64,000 nt of DNA from Alcaligenaceae bacterium CGII-47. GTDB taxonomy: Bacteria; Pseudomonadota; Gammaproteobacteria; Burkholderiales; Burkholderiaceae_B. The notes under the pieces were generated by a model. That model did not search any database. It was not told the DNA's origin and saw only the letters and a list, made by a program, of their open reading frames with translations. The stretch is from NCBI GenBank assembly GCA_019166125.1, contig JAHTBO010000009.1:62001-126000 (forward strand). The letters run 5' to 3'. Positions 19,297 to 30,715 of this stretch are shown in pieces; within the stretch, counting starts at the first letter, position 1; each line of letters starts with the position of its first letter. A program made the position numbers and the translations under genes.

Positions 19297-20442
19297 ATGA
19301 AAAAGACTCTGCTCGCTGCTGCTCTGATCGTTGGCTTTGCCGGCGTCGCTCAAGCAGAAACTTCGGTCACGCTGTACGGTATTTTGGATACCGGCTACGG
19401 CTATCAACATTACAAATATGACAACAATAACGTCAACATCAAGGCGACATCGTCCGGTTTGCGTGATGGTACTGTTAACGGCTCGCGTTGGGGTATGAGG
19501 GGTTCCGAGGATCTGGGTGATGGCCTGCGCGCTATCTTTACCCTGGAAGCTGGTATCAATCTGGGTACCGGCACCAGTGCCTCTTCCAAGATGTTCCATC
19601 GTTCAGCCTTTATCGGTCTGGCCAGCGATAGCTGGGGTACGTTCACCATGGGCCGTCAGTATTCGCCTTCCGTCACTACCAACGTAGCAAACGCGGGTGT
19701 GAACATGGCCGATATGGATAAGGCCTTTGGCGGTGTCGGTTACGGCAATCGCATGGACAATAGCTTCAAGTACACAACGCCTAATTTCTCGGGCTTTGAG
19801 GCGGCAGTTGCCTACGGCAGCGCCAACACAACAGTCCTGCGTGGTCAAAATGACACCGTATCCGGCTGGAAGATTGACAGTACTGGGGCAATCGTCCCAG
19901 CTACCACTCGCACCGACACTGATCGTGCAAACTGGGTGTCGGCTGGTTTGAAGTATGCCAATGGCCCGATCGGTGTTGGCCTGAGCTATGATCGTTCTAA
20001 CAATAGCTACGAGTCAGCAATTACAAACTGGGCAGTAACCGGCGCGTATGACTTCGAGGTCGTTAAGTTGTCCTTGGCTTACGGTCAGGACCGCAATGGC
20101 AAGCTGGGCTGGGGTAACCTTGATGGCATCAGCGATAGCCTGGGTGGTTACATGAGCAGCGCAACTCATGATTTCAAATCGCATAATTACTATGTTGGCC
20201 TTTCCGCTCCGCTGGCTAGTGGTAGGTTGTCTGCATCATGGAGCCGTTCCTCGTCCAATCTGGATGATGCAAGTGCTCTGGGCGATCGTGCCAAGAACCA
20301 GAATATTTACGGTGTGAATTACGTATACCCCTTGTCCAAGCGCACTTCCGTTTATGCTTATGGCAGCTACGGCACAGGCATTGGTTACTTGGACGGCTTG
20401 AAGGGTCAAGAAGCTGGTGTTGGCCTGAACGTCAAGTTCTAA
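19297..20442 (+). CDS. General outer-membrane porin (betaproteobacterial type)
   Basis: 381-residue trimeric porin. A signal peptide (MKKTLLAAALIVGFAGVAQA) is followed by the family opening SSVTLYGxxD (here TSVTLYGILDTGYGY), the conserved RWGMRGSEDLGDGLRAIFTLE and GRQYSP segments, repeated amphipathic strands, and the C-terminal GVGLNVKF with terminal Phe needed for outer-membrane insertion. It resembles Bordetella porins. Strong ribosome site (ACGGAGA). Its own terminator follows at 20531-20559. Confidence 0.93.
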   Translation: MKKTLLAAALIVGFAGVAQAETSVTLYGILDTGYGYQHYKYDNNNVNIKATSSGLRDGTVNGSRWGMRGSEDLGDGLRAIFTLEAGINLGTGTSASSKMFHRSAFIGLASDSWGTFTMGRQYSPSVTTNVANAGVNMADMDKAFGGVGYGNRMDNSFKYTTPNFSGFEAAVAYGSANTTVLRGQNDTVSGWKIDSTGAIVPATTRTDTDRANWVSAGLKYANGPIGVGLSYDRSNNSYESAITNWAVTGAYDFEVVKLSLAYGQDRNGKLGWGNLDGISDSLGGYMSSATHDFKSHNYYVGLSAPLASGRLSASWSRSSSNLDDASALGDRAKNQNIYGVNYVYPLSKRTSVYAYGSYGTGIGYLDGLKGQEAGVGLNVKF

Positions 20443-20530
20443 TCGTATCGCATGGCTTGTCCATGCCGCACGATGCTGCTTGATTCGTCGAGCGGCTCAG
20501 AACTAAGGGAGGGGCTTCGATCCTTTCCTG

Positions 20531-20559
20531 AAAAAGCCACCCCTCGGGGTGGCTTTTTT
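20531..20559 (+). terminator. Intrinsic terminator of the porin gene
   Basis: AAAAAGCCACCCC and GGGGTGGCTTTTTT form a long stem with a very short loop followed by T. The putative group II intron remnant begins exactly at the end of the T-tract. Confidence 0.92.
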
Positions 20560-20850
20560 GTGTGCGCCCAGCATGGGCGCACTCCTGGAGGTGCAAGTCC
20601 TCCCGTAAGTTGGTCACAGCAAACGAAGTGAAGCGCAACTGCATGAGCGCGACCGAGTGTAGGAAGAAAGCGTGGAGCATAAGCTGAGAGCCGATGAACA
20701 AGAATCGGATAGAAGGCGCTGCCGAGCAGGGCGCGCGGCCCGCGCTGGACATCGACCAGACGTCCCGGCATCTAGCCACGGCGTGGCCCGCCTTGCGTGA
20801 ATAACTGTTATCAGGGACGTACCGACCAAGGCCGGTACGTCGGATGATGA
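20560..20850 (+). mobile_element. Probable group II intron 5' remnant (no reverse transcriptase)
   Basis: The stretch opens with GTGTG/GTGCG, which fits the group II intron 5' end rule GUGYG, then a hairpin (GTGCGCCC/GGGCGCAC) and a GGAGGTGCAAGTCCTCC stem typical of domain I. A series of small hairpins follows (for example CCGATGAACAAGAATCGG and an ACGTACCG/CGGTACGT pair at 20818-20841). No maturase gene and no domain V are visible, so at most the first 250-300 bases survive. It starts directly after a terminator T-tract, a favoured landing site for some bacterial introns. The call is from pattern memory and needs a covariance search; the right boundary is approximate. Confidence 0.45.
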
Positions 20851-20865
20851 TCCCTAAACCCAAGC

Positions 20866-21273
20866 TCAGATCACTGCATGGTATGCCGCTTGGACAGCGG
20901 GGACCAGGGATGGGTGCAGCGTGCCAAGTCTGGGTGTCTGGCCATGCGGCGCAGCAGGCGGTACAGAGAACCACTCGGTGGTGTAGGGCAGATCGATTGC
21001 CTGCTTGAGATCAAACTTGGTGTCGTAGCTCAGTCCAGCCGCTTCGTAGGCGGTCGGATTGAGCGCATGCAAGATTGAAAATTCGCCACGATAGAGCGTC
21101 GTGGTTCGTTGACTGGTACCGTAAGCGACGCGGACGTGAAATTGTGACGCGTCATCATCGAAAACCGCGATGATGAGCGCTGGTCGGGGCTTGGGATGTG
21201 GGCGGATGTGATCAGGAAAGTGACACCAGACAATCTCTCCGGCAGTAGGCTCCGCCCACCATACGGGTGTCAT
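20866..21273 (-). CDS. PemK/MazF-like toxin-family protein, no antitoxin seen
   Basis: 135 residues. The N-terminal GEIVWCHFP followed by KPRPALIIAVFDDDASQFHVRVAYGTSQ resembles the start of PemK/MazF ribonuclease folds (GDIVWxxxP, RPxLVI). The second half is less typical and longer than MazF. No MazE- or PemI-like gene of 60 residues or more lies on either side on its strand, so it is an orphan, a PemK-like protein of other function, or it has a very small partner. It stands between the intron remnant and nuoA, an accessory patch in otherwise core sequence. Confidence 0.55.
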   Translation of the reverse strand: MTPVWWAEPTAGEIVWCHFPDHIRPHPKPRPALIIAVFDDDASQFHVRVAYGTSQRTTTLYRGEFSILHALNPTAYEAAGLSYDTKFDLKQAIDLPYTTEWFSVPPAAPHGQTPRLGTLHPSLVPAVQAAYHAVI

Positions 21274-21462
21274 GGGGTCTCGGTGTCAAACAGACTCGAA
21301 CGTACCGAGTGCTTGTCTCGCTTACCAACATGGTTTCTCCGGGTACGGTGTGCATTTCAGTGGTCGCGTCGTACACTGGGGAGAGTAGCTAAGGGCTGTC
21401 GAAAAGCGGAATCCGGAATATGCTTTATCCCAGGGTTAGCCCGCTGATGTCGCGCTCCAAAA

Positions 21463-21471
21463 TGCTACAAT
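21463..21471 (+). promoter_or_regulatory. Likely promoter of the nuo operon
   Basis: TGcTACAAT is an extended -10 box 34 bases before nuoA. The -35 region is weak (CTGATG at 16 bases spacing). The preceding 21274-21462 holds nothing I recognise apart from the toxin gene's own upstream region. Confidence 0.45.
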
Positions 21472-21505
21472 CCGATAGTTTAATTTTCGTAGCTGGATGC
21501 TTGGC

Positions 21506-21865
21506 ATGAATTTAGAACAGTACTTCCCTGTCTTGCTATTTATTGTGGTGGCAACGCTTATCGGTGCTGCGCTGCTGGCAGCGGGGCGTGTGCTTGGGCC
21601 GAATCGGCCTGATCCTGAAAAGCTCTCGATCTATGAGTGCGGGTTTGAGCCCTTTGGGGACTCGCGCATGAAGTTCGATGTGCGCTACTACCTGGTGGCC
21701 ATGTTGTTCATTATGTTTGATCTAGAGATCGCGTTCCTGTTCCCTTGGGCGATCGCCAGTGGCGAGGTAGGTATGGTGGGCTTTTGGACGGTTGCGATAT
21801 TCCTCGCCATTCTGACTGTCGGCTTTATTTACGAATGGCGTCGCGGCGCGCTGGACTGGGAATAA
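21506..21865 (+). CDS. nuoA: NADH-quinone oxidoreductase subunit A
   Basis: 119-residue membrane subunit of respiratory complex I with three helices and the conserved [20 protein letters not shown] loop and FLFPWA. ATG 21506 ([10 protein letters not shown]) matches the usual Burkholderiales start; an ATG three codons upstream is possible. First of fourteen nuo genes in the standard order. Confidence 0.95.
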   Translation: MNLEQYFPVLLFIVVATLIGAALLAAGRVLGPNRPDPEKLSIYECGFEPFGDSRMKFDVRYYLVAMLFIMFDLEIAFLFPWAIASGEVGMVGFWTVAIFLAILTVGFIYEWRRGALDWE

Positions 21866-21890
21866 CTCCTGTTGGACAAGAGGCAATATT

Positions 21891-22367
21891 ATGGCAATCG
21901 ACGGTGTACTCAATGAAGGCTTCATCACGACCAGTGCGGACAAGTTCCTGAACTGGGCTAAGACAGGTTCGATGTGGCCAATGACTTTTGGCCTGGCCTG
22001 TTGCGCGGTCGAGATGATGCATGCCGGTGCAGCACGCTACGACCTGGATCAGTTCGGTATTATTTTCCGCCCGAGTCCTCGGCAGTCCGATCTGATGATC
22101 GTGGCAGGCACGCTATGCAACAAAATGGCGCCCGCCCTACGCAAGGTCTACGACCAGATGCCCGAGCCGCGCTGGGTGCTGTCCATGGGGTCCTGTGCCA
22201 ATGGGGGGGGCTACTATCACTATTCGTATTCGGTGGTGCGCGGGTGTGATCGCATTGTGCCGGTGGATGTCTACGTGCCGGGCTGCCCGCCAACCGCCGA
22301 GGCGCTGGTCTACGGTTTGCTACAGATGCAAAACAAGATCCGCCTGACCAATACCATTGCCCGCTAG
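21891..22367 (+). CDS. nuoB: NADH-quinone oxidoreductase subunit B
   Basis: 158-residue subunit that carries the terminal 4Fe-4S cluster N2 next to the quinone site. The adjacent cysteines C37-C38 ([10 protein letters not shown]), GSCANGG and [11 protein letters not shown] supply the four ligands. AGAGG lies before the ATG. Confidence 0.97.
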   Translation: MAIDGVLNEGFITTSADKFLNWAKTGSMWPMTFGLACCAVEMMHAGAARYDLDQFGIIFRPSPRQSDLMIVAGTLCNKMAPALRKVYDQMPEPRWVLSMGSCANGGGYYHYSYSVVRGCDRIVPVDVYVPGCPPTAEALVYGLLQMQNKIRLTNTIAR

Positions 22368-22406
22368 GCTTGCCTGGTGTTCTGTTGAATTGACGAACGG
22401 TTGTTT

Positions 22407-23021
22407 ATGACACGGCTCGATACCTTACATACGAATTTGCGCAGCGTCCTCGGCGAGGAAGTTGACCTGACCGAGGCGTTGGGGGAACTCACCTTGCAGG
22501 TGTCTGCTGACGCCTGGATAGAGACCTGCCGGGTGCTGCGCGATGATACCCGCTTGTATTTTGAGTCCTGTATGGACTTGTGCGCGGTAGACTACTCGGG
22601 CTGGAAGGCACCGACCTATGGACCGGAACATGCGCCACATCCTCACCGCTTTGCCGTGGTGGTGCATTTGCTTTCAGTGCGCCATAACTGGCGCCTGCGT
22701 GTCCGCGTCTATACGGCAGACGATGAGTTCCCGGTCCTGCACTCCTTGGTCGAGGTCTGGCCGGTCGTGAACTGGTTCGAGCGCGAGGCCTTCGATCTAT
22801 ATGGTGTCGTCTTTGAGGGGCACCCGGATTTACGTCGGATCCTGACTGACTATGGCTTTATCGGCTATCCCTTCCGTAAGGATTTTCCGATCTCAGGGCA
22901 TGTGGAGATGCGCTACGACGCCGAGCAAAAGCGCGTTATTTATCAACCCGTCACGATCGAGCCGCGTGAGATCACGCCGCGCGTGGTGCGCGAGGATCAT
23001 TACGGAATAGAGCGTTACTGA
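22407..23021 (+). CDS. nuoC: NADH-quinone oxidoreductase subunit C
   Basis: 204-residue hydrophilic subunit of the connecting arm. The C-terminal signature [22 protein letters not shown] appears as [18 protein letters not shown] followed by the [12 protein letters not shown] motif. ATG 22407 is preferred to a TTG two codons upstream. One base separates it from nuoD, so it is a separate gene and not a NuoCD fusion. Confidence 0.95.
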   Translation: MTRLDTLHTNLRSVLGEEVDLTEALGELTLQVSADAWIETCRVLRDDTRLYFESCMDLCAVDYSGWKAPTYGPEHAPHPHRFAVVVHLLSVRHNWRLRVRVYTADDEFPVLHSLVEVWPVVNWFEREAFDLYGVVFEGHPDLRRILTDYGFIGYPFRKDFPISGHVEMRYDAEQKRVIYQPVTIEPREITPRVVREDHYGIERY

Positions 23022-23022
23022 T

Positions 23023-24276
23023 ATGGCAGAGATCCAGAATTACAACCTGAACTTTGGGCCCCAGCATCCGGCTGCGCACGGTGTGCTACGCCTGGTGCTA
23101 GAGCTCGATGGCGAGGTAGTGCAGCGCGCTGACCCGCATATCGGGCTGCTGCATCGGGCGACTGAAAAGCTCGCCGAGCATCGTACTTATCTGCAGGCCT
23201 TGCCCTATATGGACCGCCTGGACTATGTGTCGATGATGTGCAACGAGCACGCCTATGTCCTGGCGATTGAAAAGCTCCTGGGCGTCGATGTGCCCTTGCG
23301 CGCCCAATATATCCGGGTGATGTTCGACGAGATCACGCGTGTGCTCAATCACCTGATGTCGCTGGGTTCGCACGCGCTGGATGTGGGGGCGATGGCGGTA
23401 TTTCTGTATGCCTTTCGCGAGCGTGAAGACTTGATGGACTGCTACGAGGCCGTGTCGGGTGCGCGCATGCATGCCGCCTACTATCGCCCGGGCGGCGTGT
23501 ATCGTGATCTGCCCGATACGATGCCGCAATACGCGCCCAATAAGTATCGCAGTGCCAAGGAAATGAGCGCAATGAACGAGGCGCGCTCGGGCTCCCTGCT
23601 CGATTTCATCGAGGATTTCACCAATCGGTTCCCGGCCTGTATCGATGAGTACGAGGTCTTGCTTACTGATAACCGAATCTGGAAGCAGCGTTTGGTGGAC
23701 GTCGGGATCGTGACGCCGGAACGGGCGCTGGCACTGGGCTTTACCGGTCCGATGCTGCGTGGTTCGGGTATCGAATGGGATCTGCGCAAGCACCAGCCCT
23801 ACGAGGTCTATGATCGTGTGGATTTTGATATTGCTGTGGGGGTGAATGGCGATTGCTACGATCGTTATTTGGTGCGTATCGCCGAGATGCGCGAGTCAAA
23901 TCGCATTATTCGCCAATGCGTCGAGTGGTTACGCAATAACCCAGGCCCGGTGATCACCGGCAATCACAAGGTTGCACCGCCTACCCGTGAACGCATGAAG
24001 ACCGGGATGGAGGACATGATTCACCACTTCAAGCTCTTTACCGAGGGCATGCATGTGCCTGAAGGCCAGGCTTATGCGGCGATTGAGCACCCCAAAGGCG
24101 AGTTCGGCATCTACCTGATCTCGGACGGGGCAAATAAGCCCTATCGTCTCAAGATCCGCGCGCCGGGCTTTGCCCATTTACACGCGCTCGAAGAGATGTC
24201 GCGCGGCCACATGATCTCTGACGTGGTGACGATAATTGGCACCCAGGACATCGTGTTTGGCGAGATTGACCGCTAG
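23023..24276 (+). CDS. nuoD: NADH-quinone oxidoreductase subunit D
   Basis: 417-residue 49-kDa-type subunit that forms the quinone-binding pocket with NuoB. Starts with the signature [15 protein letters not shown] and ends with DIVFGEIDR; the [12 protein letters not shown] and [10 protein letters not shown] segments are conserved. No gap with nuoC. Confidence 0.97.
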   Translation: MAEIQNYNLNFGPQHPAAHGVLRLVLELDGEVVQRADPHIGLLHRATEKLAEHRTYLQALPYMDRLDYVSMMCNEHAYVLAIEKLLGVDVPLRAQYIRVMFDEITRVLNHLMSLGSHALDVGAMAVFLYAFREREDLMDCYEAVSGARMHAAYYRPGGVYRDLPDTMPQYAPNKYRSAKEMSAMNEARSGSLLDFIEDFTNRFPACIDEYEVLLTDNRIWKQRLVDVGIVTPERALALGFTGPMLRGSGIEWDLRKHQPYEVYDRVDFDIAVGVNGDCYDRYLVRIAEMRESNRIIRQCVEWLRNNPGPVITGNHKVAPPTRERMKTGMEDMIHHFKLFTEGMHVPEGQAYAAIEHPKGEFGIYLISDGANKPYRLKIRAPGFAHLHALEEMSRGHMISDVVTIIGTQDIVFGEIDR

Positions 24277-24305
24277 TCGGCCCCCAAGGAAATTACGGAT
24301 TCGAT

Positions 24306-24797
24306 ATGTTGCTCTCCGAACAAGCCTACAAACAAATCGACCAGGAACTCACTAAGTTCCCGGCAGATCAAAAGCGTTCTGCTGCCATGGCAGCGCTGAC
24401 GATTGCGCAGGATGAAAAGGGCTGGTGTTCGCCCGAGGTCATCCGTGATGTGGCAGATTATCTGGGTATGCCGCCGATTGCTGTCCAGGAAATCGTGACG
24501 TTTTACAATATGTATAACAGCAAACCGGTTGGGCGCTACACGCTCACGATTTGCACGAATCTGCCCTGTGCCTTGCGTGACGGCGTGCGCTCGGCCGAGC
24601 ATATCAAGGCTCGTCTGGGCATCGATTTTCATGAAACGACTGCTGATGGGATGTTTACGCTAATCGAGGGCGAGTGCATGGGTGCCTGTGGCGATTCGCC
24701 TGTGATGCTTGTCAACGGTAAGCACATGTGCTGCCGCATGCAGCCCGAGCGTATCGATGCGTTAATCGAGGATCTCACTCAACAGGAGTCGGCATGA
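24306..24797 (+). CDS. nuoE: NADH-quinone oxidoreductase subunit E
   Basis: 163-residue thioredoxin-like 2Fe-2S subunit (24 kDa type) of the NADH-oxidising module. The four cysteine ligands lie in CTNLPC (residue ~84-89) and [10 protein letters not shown] (~125-130). Its last bases overlap the nuoF start as ATGA. Confidence 0.96.
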   Translation: MLLSEQAYKQIDQELTKFPADQKRSAAMAALTIAQDEKGWCSPEVIRDVADYLGMPPIAVQEIVTFYNMYNSKPVGRYTLTICTNLPCALRDGVRSAEHIKARLGIDFHETTADGMFTLIEGECMGACGDSPVMLVNGKHMCCRMQPERIDALIEDLTQQESA

Positions 24798-26164
24798 TCG
24801 CGACGGATGTTTTATGTAAATACTCGGTTGATGCGTTGTCTGCTGATCCGGGCAATGATCTGTCGCGCAGCATGAGCTTTCACGGCCGTCATATCCAGCC
24901 GCAGATCCTCGCAGGTCTGGATGGTGATAATTGGGGTATCGATGGCTATATCGCGCGCGGGGGCTACGAGGGCCTGCGCCGTATCCTCACAACCGGGATG
25001 AAACCCGAAGAGGTGATAGCCGAGGTCAAGGCTGCCAGCCTGCGCGGACGCGGGGGCGCGGGTTTCCCGACCGGGCTCAAATGGAGTTTCATGCCGCGCA
25101 ATCTGCCTGGTCAAAAATACCTGGTCTGCAACTCTGACGAGGGCGAGCCAGGGACCTTCAAGGATCGCGATATCCTGCGCTACAACCCGCATTCGGTGAT
25201 CGAGGGCATGATCATCGGTGCCTATGCCATGGGGATCAGCGTGGGCTACAACTATATCCACGGCGAGATCTTCCAGGTTTACGAGCGGTTTGAACAGGCC
25301 CTAGAGCAGGCGCGTGCGGCCGGGTTCCTGGGCGAAAATATCCTGGGTTCGGGCTTTGGTTTTCAGCTCTATGCCTTTCATGGCTATGGCGCTTATATCT
25401 GCGGCGAAGAGACCGCGCTGCTAGAGTCCCTCGAGGGTAAAAGAGGCCAACCACGCTTTAAACCTCCCTTCCCGGCAAGCTATGGTCTGTACGGTAAGCC
25501 AACGACGGTGAACAACACCGAGACCTTTGCGGCAGTGCCATGGATTTTTCGCCATAGTGCGCAGGAATACCTGGAGGCCGGTGTGCCCAATGCGGGCGGC
25601 ACCAAGATCTTCTCTATTACGGGTGATGTCGAGTTGCCCGGCAATTACGAGATCCCGTTGGGCACGCCCTTTACCAAGCTGCTAGAGCTCGCGGGCGGTA
25701 TGCGTGGTGGTCGCGCCCTTAAGGCCGTGATCCCGGGTGGATCAAGCGCACCCGTGCTGCCTGCACAGATCATGATGCAGACAAATATGGACTACGATTC
25801 CATCGCCAAGGCGGGCTCTATGTTGGGCTCTGGGGCGGTGATCGTGATGGATGAGACGCGCTGCATGGTTAAATCCCTCATGCGTCTGTCCTACTTTTAC
25901 ATGGAAGAGAGCTGTGGTCAATGCACGCCTTGCCGTGAGGGCACAGGTTGGCTGTATCGCATGATGTATCGGGTCGAGCATGGCCAGGGGACGATGGAGG
26001 ACATCGAGACGCTGGACTCTGCGGCACACAATATGATGGGACGCACGATTTGCGCCCTGGCCGATGCGGCCGCTATGCCGGTGCGTAGCTTCATCAAGCA
26101 CTTTCGCGACGAATTCGTACACCACATCGAGCATAAAAGCTGTGTGGTGTCCAAGTACCTGTAG
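24794..26164 (+). CDS. nuoF: NADH-quinone oxidoreductase subunit F
   Basis: 456-residue NADH- and FMN-binding subunit. The nucleotide site [13 protein letters not shown], the FMN-linked [15 protein letters not shown] and the 4Fe-4S motif [15 protein letters not shown] are all present. ATG 24794 overlaps the nuoE stop; compared with relatives it adds about 25 residues before the conserved [16 protein letters not shown], so ATG 24872 could be the true start. Confidence 0.96.
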   Translation: MIATDVLCKYSVDALSADPGNDLSRSMSFHGRHIQPQILAGLDGDNWGIDGYIARGGYEGLRRILTTGMKPEEVIAEVKAASLRGRGGAGFPTGLKWSFMPRNLPGQKYLVCNSDEGEPGTFKDRDILRYNPHSVIEGMIIGAYAMGISVGYNYIHGEIFQVYERFEQALEQARAAGFLGENILGSGFGFQLYAFHGYGAYICGEETALLESLEGKRGQPRFKPPFPASYGLYGKPTTVNNTETFAAVPWIFRHSAQEYLEAGVPNAGGTKIFSITGDVELPGNYEIPLGTPFTKLLELAGGMRGGRALKAVIPGGSSAPVLPAQIMMQTNMDYDSIAKAGSMLGSGAVIVMDETRCMVKSLMRLSYFYMEESCGQCTPCREGTGWLYRMMYRVEHGQGTMEDIETLDSAAHNMMGRTICALADAAAMPVRSFIKHFRDEFVHHIEHKSCVVSKYL

Positions 26165-26179
26165 GATCGGGGCATACTC

Positions 26180-28507
26180 ATGGTAGAACTCACCATTGAT
26201 GGCATCAAGATTGAAGCCACTGAAGGCAGCATGGTTATTCAGGCTGCCCATAATGTCGGTCTGTACATTCCTCACTTCTGTTATCACAAGAAGCTGAGCA
26301 TCGCGGCGAATTGTCGGATGTGTCTGGTCGAGATTGAAAAATCCCCCAAGGCACTTCCCGCATGTGCCACACCGGTCACCAACGGCATGGTGGTGCATAC
26401 GCGTTCAGATAAGGCTGTCGCCGCCCAGCGCGCGGTGATGGAGTTTCTGCTCATTAATCACCCCTTGGACTGCCCGGTGTGCGATCAGGGGGGCGAGTGC
26501 CAGTTGCAGGATCTGGCCGTGGGTTACGGTGAGTCGGCATCACGCTATAAGGAACCCAAGCGTGTGGTCTTTCACAAGCCCATGGGCCCCTTGATTTCCG
26601 CCGAGCAGATGCAGCGTTGTATTCACTGCACGCGGTGCATTCGGGTCGGTCAGGAGATCGGCGGCATCATGGAAATCGGCATGCTTAACCGTGGCGAATG
26701 GGCCGAGATCACGACCTTTGTCGGTGAGGCAGTCGAGTCCGAGCTCTCGGGCAATATGATTGATGTGTGCCCAGTGGGTGCGCTGTTGTCCAAGCCCTTT
26801 ACTTTTAACGCCCGTACCTGGGAACTGGCGCGACGCCGATCAGTCAGCCCCCATGACAGTCTGGGCGCGAATCTGGTCGTCCAGGTCAAGATGGATCGTG
26901 TGCTGCGGGTGGTGCCATTCGAGAACGAGGAGGTCAACGAGTGCTGGATCAGTGATAAGGATCGTTTTTCCTACACTGGCCTGTATACCGATGATCGACT
27001 GGCCCATCCAATGGTTAAGGGCTGCGACGGACAATGGCATGAGGCCTCCTGGAGCGACGCCTTGCAGGTGGTGGTGGATGGCATTAATAAGGTTCGTGAA
27101 GAGTCCGGCCCCGCTCAGATCGGTGCGATCGGCGCCGAGACAGCAACGCTCGAAGAGCTCGCCCTGCTTGCACGCCTGATGCGTGCACTGGGTTCCGAGA
27201 ATATTGATTTTCGTCTGCGCCAGAATGATCCGGCGTTCGATACCGCCTTATCTGGCGTGCCTTGGCTGGGGTTGCCGGTAGCTGAACTGAATCAGCTGGA
27301 TCGCGTATTGGTGGTGGGCTCGTTCCTGCGCAAGGATCATCCGTTGATGGCGCAACGCCTGCGTCAGGCCGCCAAGCACGGCATGCAACTGAGCCTGATC
27401 GATTCGGTTGCTGTGGATCCGCTGGTGCCCGTGACGCAGCGTATGACGGTAGCGCCTAGTGCGTTGGCCAATGCACTGGCAGAGGTTGCCGTGGCGTTGG
27501 CCGTGCAAGCCGGTCAGGCTATCCCTGATGCCTTTGCTGGTGTCCAGGCGGGCGAGGCGGCGCAACAGATTGCCCAAAGCCTGGCCTCGGGCGAACGTGT
27601 CGCGGTGTTCCTGGGAAATATGGTGACTGCCTCCGAGCAGGCTTCGCTGATTGCGGCCAATGCTGCAGCGCTCGCGCAGGCCTGCGGGGCCAAACTTGGC
27701 TTTTTGACTGCGGGCGGCAATACGGTCGGTGGTTATCTGGCCGATGCGATTCCCGGGCAAGGTGGCCTGGACGCCTCGCGTATGCTAAGCGAACCCCTCC
27801 AGGCATACTTTGTGTTGCACGCTGAACCGGGCCTGGACAGCGATCTGGGCGAGCAGGCTGTGCAGACGCTGCGCCAATCCGGCTTGGCGGTGGCGCTGAC
27901 CTCCTTCCGTTCGGCGGCTGAGGACTGGGCTGATGTCATGCTGCCGATCGCACCCTTTACCGAGACCTCGGGGACCTTTGTTAACGCAGAGGGACGCGCA
28001 CAGAGTTTCAAGGGGACGGTAGCGCCCCATGGTGATACCCGGCCTGCCTGGAAGGTGTTGCGCGTGTTAGGTAATTTATTTGATCTGCAGGGCTTCGATG
28101 ACGAGACCTCCGAGTCGGTGCGTGATACCGTGATGGTCGCCGGCCTGGAAGGGCGTTTGTCCAACAGCATCCAGGCTGCGGCGGGCCTGTCTGTTCCCGC
28201 TAGTGGCCTCGAGCGGGTGCCTGAGGTGCCGATTTATCGGACGGATGCGCTGGTGCGCCGTGCGCAGCCGCTCCAAGACCACGTGAACTCGGCCGCGCCG
28301 TGCGTCGGTATGAATGCAGTGACCCTGAAGTCCTTGGGCCTGCATGATGGCGAGATCGTTCGGGTCGGCGGGCCGCAGGGCACCATTGAATTGCAGGCCG
28401 TGCTGGATGCCGGCGTCGCGGATCGTACCCTGCGAATTGCCGCAGCCTTTACTCAGACGGCAGCGCTCGGGCGCGGTCATGGCCAACTCACCGTGGAGCG
28501 GCTCTAA
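26180..28507 (+). CDS. nuoG: NADH-quinone oxidoreductase subunit G
   Basis: 775-residue 75-kDa-type subunit with several iron-sulfur clusters. The N-terminal 2Fe-2S domain ([16 protein letters not shown], then CATPV), the His-Cys region [18 protein letters not shown] and the [16 protein letters not shown] cluster are clear. The C-terminal molybdopterin-oxidoreductase-like domain is present but has no cofactor role in complex I. Stop overlaps the nuoH ATG (TAATG). Confidence 0.96.
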   Translation: MVELTIDGIKIEATEGSMVIQAAHNVGLYIPHFCYHKKLSIAANCRMCLVEIEKSPKALPACATPVTNGMVVHTRSDKAVAAQRAVMEFLLINHPLDCPVCDQGGECQLQDLAVGYGESASRYKEPKRVVFHKPMGPLISAEQMQRCIHCTRCIRVGQEIGGIMEIGMLNRGEWAEITTFVGEAVESELSGNMIDVCPVGALLSKPFTFNARTWELARRRSVSPHDSLGANLVVQVKMDRVLRVVPFENEEVNECWISDKDRFSYTGLYTDDRLAHPMVKGCDGQWHEASWSDALQVVVDGINKVREESGPAQIGAIGAETATLEELALLARLMRALGSENIDFRLRQNDPAFDTALSGVPWLGLPVAELNQLDRVLVVGSFLRKDHPLMAQRLRQAAKHGMQLSLIDSVAVDPLVPVTQRMTVAPSALANALAEVAVALAVQAGQAIPDAFAGVQAGEAAQQIAQSLASGERVAVFLGNMVTASEQASLIAANAAALAQACGAKLGFLTAGGNTVGGYLADAIPGQGGLDASRMLSEPLQAYFVLHAEPGLDSDLGEQAVQTLRQSGLAVALTSFRSAAEDWADVMLPIAPFTETSGTFVNAEGRAQSFKGTVAPHGDTRPAWKVLRVLGNLFDLQGFDDETSESVRDTVMVAGLEGRLSNSIQAAAGLSVPASGLERVPEVPIYRTDALVRRAQPLQDHVNSAAPCVGMNAVTLKSLGLHDGEIVRVGGPQGTIELQAVLDAGVADRTLRIAAAFTQTAALGRGHGQLTVERL

Positions 28508-29580
28508 TGGATTGGCTAACTGTCCTCAATACCTATGGCGTTGATCTGATTGGCGAGACCCCCTGGCTCGTTGTCTGGACACTGATCAAAATCGTTGTCA
28601 TCGCGGTCCCTATCATTCTGTGCGTGGCTTATCTCACCTACTGGGAGCGCAAGATGATCGGTGCGATGCACGTGCGTCTGGGACCGAATCGTGTGGGCTA
28701 TCGTGGTTTGTTGCAGCCGTTTGCCGATGTGTTCAAGCTGCTGACAAAAGAGCTGATCGTTCCGACCAAGGCCAATCCAGCCTTATATTTTATTGCGCCA
28801 ATGGTGACCTTGATGCCAGCGTTGGCAGCTTGGGCGGTGATTCCGTTTTCACCAGAGATGGTTCTCGCGAATGTGAATGCGGGTCTGCTGTTAGTCATGG
28901 CGCTGACCTCGGTGGGCGTGTATGGTGTGATTGTCGCGGGCTGGGCATCAAACTCCAAATACGCACTGTTGGGCGCATTGCGTGCGGCCGCGCAAATGGT
29001 GTCCTACGAGCTGGCGATCGGTTTTGTCATGGTCACCGTGCTGTTGGTATCGGGCACCTTGAACTTGGGCGGGATCGTTCAGGGCCAGGACCTCGGTTGG
29101 TTTGCTTCGCGTGGCATATCGTTTATGTCGTGGAACTGGTTGCCACTGCTGCCGCTGTTCATCATTTATGTGGTGTCCTCGGTGGCCGAGACCCATCGTC
29201 ACCCCTTTGACGTGGTCGAGGGTGAGTCCGAGATTGTGGCGGGGCACATGGTCGAGTATTCCGGCATGGGCTTTGCGCTGTTTTTCCTTGGCGAGTACGC
29301 CAATATGATTTTGCTCTCGGCGGTCGCCTCGATCATGTTCCTGGGGGGCTGGTTGCCACCGCTGGATTTCGCACCGTTCACCTGGGTTCCGGGCTGGTTG
29401 TGGTTGGGCATTAAAACGTTCGTCGTGGTGTCCATGTTTATCTGGTTTCGCGCGACGTTCCCGCGCTATCGCTATGATCAGATCATGCGTTTGGGCTGGA
29501 AGGTCTTTATTCCGCTCACAGGCGTATGGCTGGTGGTGGTGGCAATCTGGATGCAGACACCCTGGAACATCTGGCACTAA
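28507..29580 (+). CDS. nuoH: NADH-quinone oxidoreductase subunit H
   Basis: 357-residue membrane subunit with eight helices that anchors the arm and lines the quinone tunnel. Marker segments are [20 protein letters not shown] and the acidic loop [25 protein letters not shown]. Overlaps nuoG by one base. Confidence 0.97.
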   Translation: MDWLTVLNTYGVDLIGETPWLVVWTLIKIVVIAVPIILCVAYLTYWERKMIGAMHVRLGPNRVGYRGLLQPFADVFKLLTKELIVPTKANPALYFIAPMVTLMPALAAWAVIPFSPEMVLANVNAGLLLVMALTSVGVYGVIVAGWASNSKYALLGALRAAAQMVSYELAIGFVMVTVLLVSGTLNLGGIVQGQDLGWFASRGISFMSWNWLPLLPLFIIYVVSSVAETHRHPFDVVEGESEIVAGHMVEYSGMGFALFFLGEYANMILLSAVASIMFLGGWLPPLDFAPFTWVPGWLWLGIKTFVVVSMFIWFRATFPRYRYDQIMRLGWKVFIPLTGVWLVVVAIWMQTPWNIWH

Positions 29581-29592
29581 GAGGCACTGATA

Positions 29593-30081
29593 ATGGAAGC
29601 AATCAAGGATTTCTTTGGCAGTCTGATGCTCAAGGAGATGTTCGAGGGCATGCGCCTGACGGGCAAGTATTTCTTCAAGCGCAAGATCACACTGCGCTAT
29701 CCGGTCGAAAAGACACCGGCCTCGCCGCGCTTTCGCGGGCTGCATGCGCTGCGCCGCTATGACAACGGCGAAGAGCGTTGCATCGCCTGTAAGCTGTGCG
29801 AGGCGGTTTGTCCGGCACTGGCGATCACGATCGAGTCAACAGAGCGCGAGGACGGTACGCGTCGTACCACACGCTATGACATTGACCTGGCCAAGTGCAT
29901 TTTCTGTGGTTTCTGCGAAGAGAGCTGCCCAACCGATTCGATCGTCGAGACGCATCTGCACGAATACCATGGCGAAAAGCGCGGTGACCTGTACTACACC
30001 AAGGACATGCTCCTGGCGGTAGGCGACCGCTACGAGCCCGAGATCGCCAGCCGTCGTGCTGCCGATGCGCCTTATCGTTGA
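29593..30081 (+). CDS. nuoI: NADH-quinone oxidoreductase subunit I
   Basis: 162-residue ferredoxin-like subunit with two complete 4Fe-4S motifs, [12 protein letters not shown] and [12 protein letters not shown], that pass electrons from NuoG to NuoB. Good ribosome site (AGAGGCACTG). Confidence 0.97.
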   Translation: MEAIKDFFGSLMLKEMFEGMRLTGKYFFKRKITLRYPVEKTPASPRFRGLHALRRYDNGEERCIACKLCEAVCPALAITIESTEREDGTRRTTRYDIDLAKCIFCGFCEESCPTDSIVETHLHEYHGEKRGDLYYTKDMLLAVGDRYEPEIASRRAADAPYR

Positions 30082-30097
30082 TGCCGGAACCGACACT

Positions 30098-30715
30098 ATG
30101 ACGTTTGATACTGTTTTGTTTTATATCCTGGCTTTGGTGCTGTTGGTTGCGGCTTTTCGCGTGATCACGGCTACCAGCCCCGTTACCGGGGTGTTGCACC
30201 TGATTCTGACCTTTTTTACCGCGTCGATGATGTGGATGCTGATTCAAGCCGAGTTCCTTGCGCTCGTGCTGGTGCTGGTCTATGTGGGCGCGGTGATGGT
30301 GCTGTTTTTGTTTGTCGTCATGATGCTCGATATGCGCCTCGAGAGCCTCAGGGAAGGCATGCGTGTCTACCTGCCATTGGGCCTGGGTATTGGAATCATC
30401 ATGGTGCTAGAGATGGCCTTTGTATTGTTCAAGACTTGGGGGCACGCGGTGCCGCCTGCGGCGATTGCTGATGATTTTGACAATACGCGCGCCCTGGGTA
30501 TTGCGATGTATACAGATTATGCGTATGCGGTGCAGATTGGTGGCTTGGTTCTGCTGGTCGGCATGATCTCGGCGATTGCGCTCACGATGCGTCAGCGCTC
30601 TGACTACAAACGAACCAATCCATCCAAACAAGTGCGTGTGCGTGCTGCTGATCGCGTCCGCCTGGTCAGCATGCCGGCTCAGGTCGAGCAGCCCACCGAA
30701 GGAGAAGAAAAATGA
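30098..30715 (+). CDS. nuoJ: NADH-quinone oxidoreductase subunit J
   Basis: 205-residue membrane subunit with five helices, including the conserved third helix [23 protein letters not shown] 30098 is chosen because it gives the normal N-terminus; an upstream in-frame start would overlap nuoI. The stop overlaps the nuoK start. Confidence 0.95.
   Translation: MTFDTVLFYILALVLLVAAFRVITATSPVTGVLHLILTFFTASMMWMLIQAEFLALVLVLVYVGAVMVLFLFVVMMLDMRLESLREGMRVYLPLGLGIGIIMVLEMAFVLFKTWGHAVPPAAIADDFDNTRALGIAMYTDYAYAVQIGGLVLLVGMISAIALTMRQRSDYKRTNPSKQVRVRAADRVRLVSMPAQVEQPTEGEEK

Noticed and set aside
21274-21460. A tRNA before nuoA, as in some relatives
   Set aside because: I could not form an acceptor stem or T-arm; only short GC hairpins are present.
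23098-23793. 231-codon minus-strand frame opposite nuoD
   Set aside because: Same kind of shadow; no ribosome site and no family features.
24728-24797. Frameshift between nuoE and nuoF
   Set aside because: The overlap comes from an upstream in-frame start; with ATG 24794 the two genes overlap by the normal ATGA.
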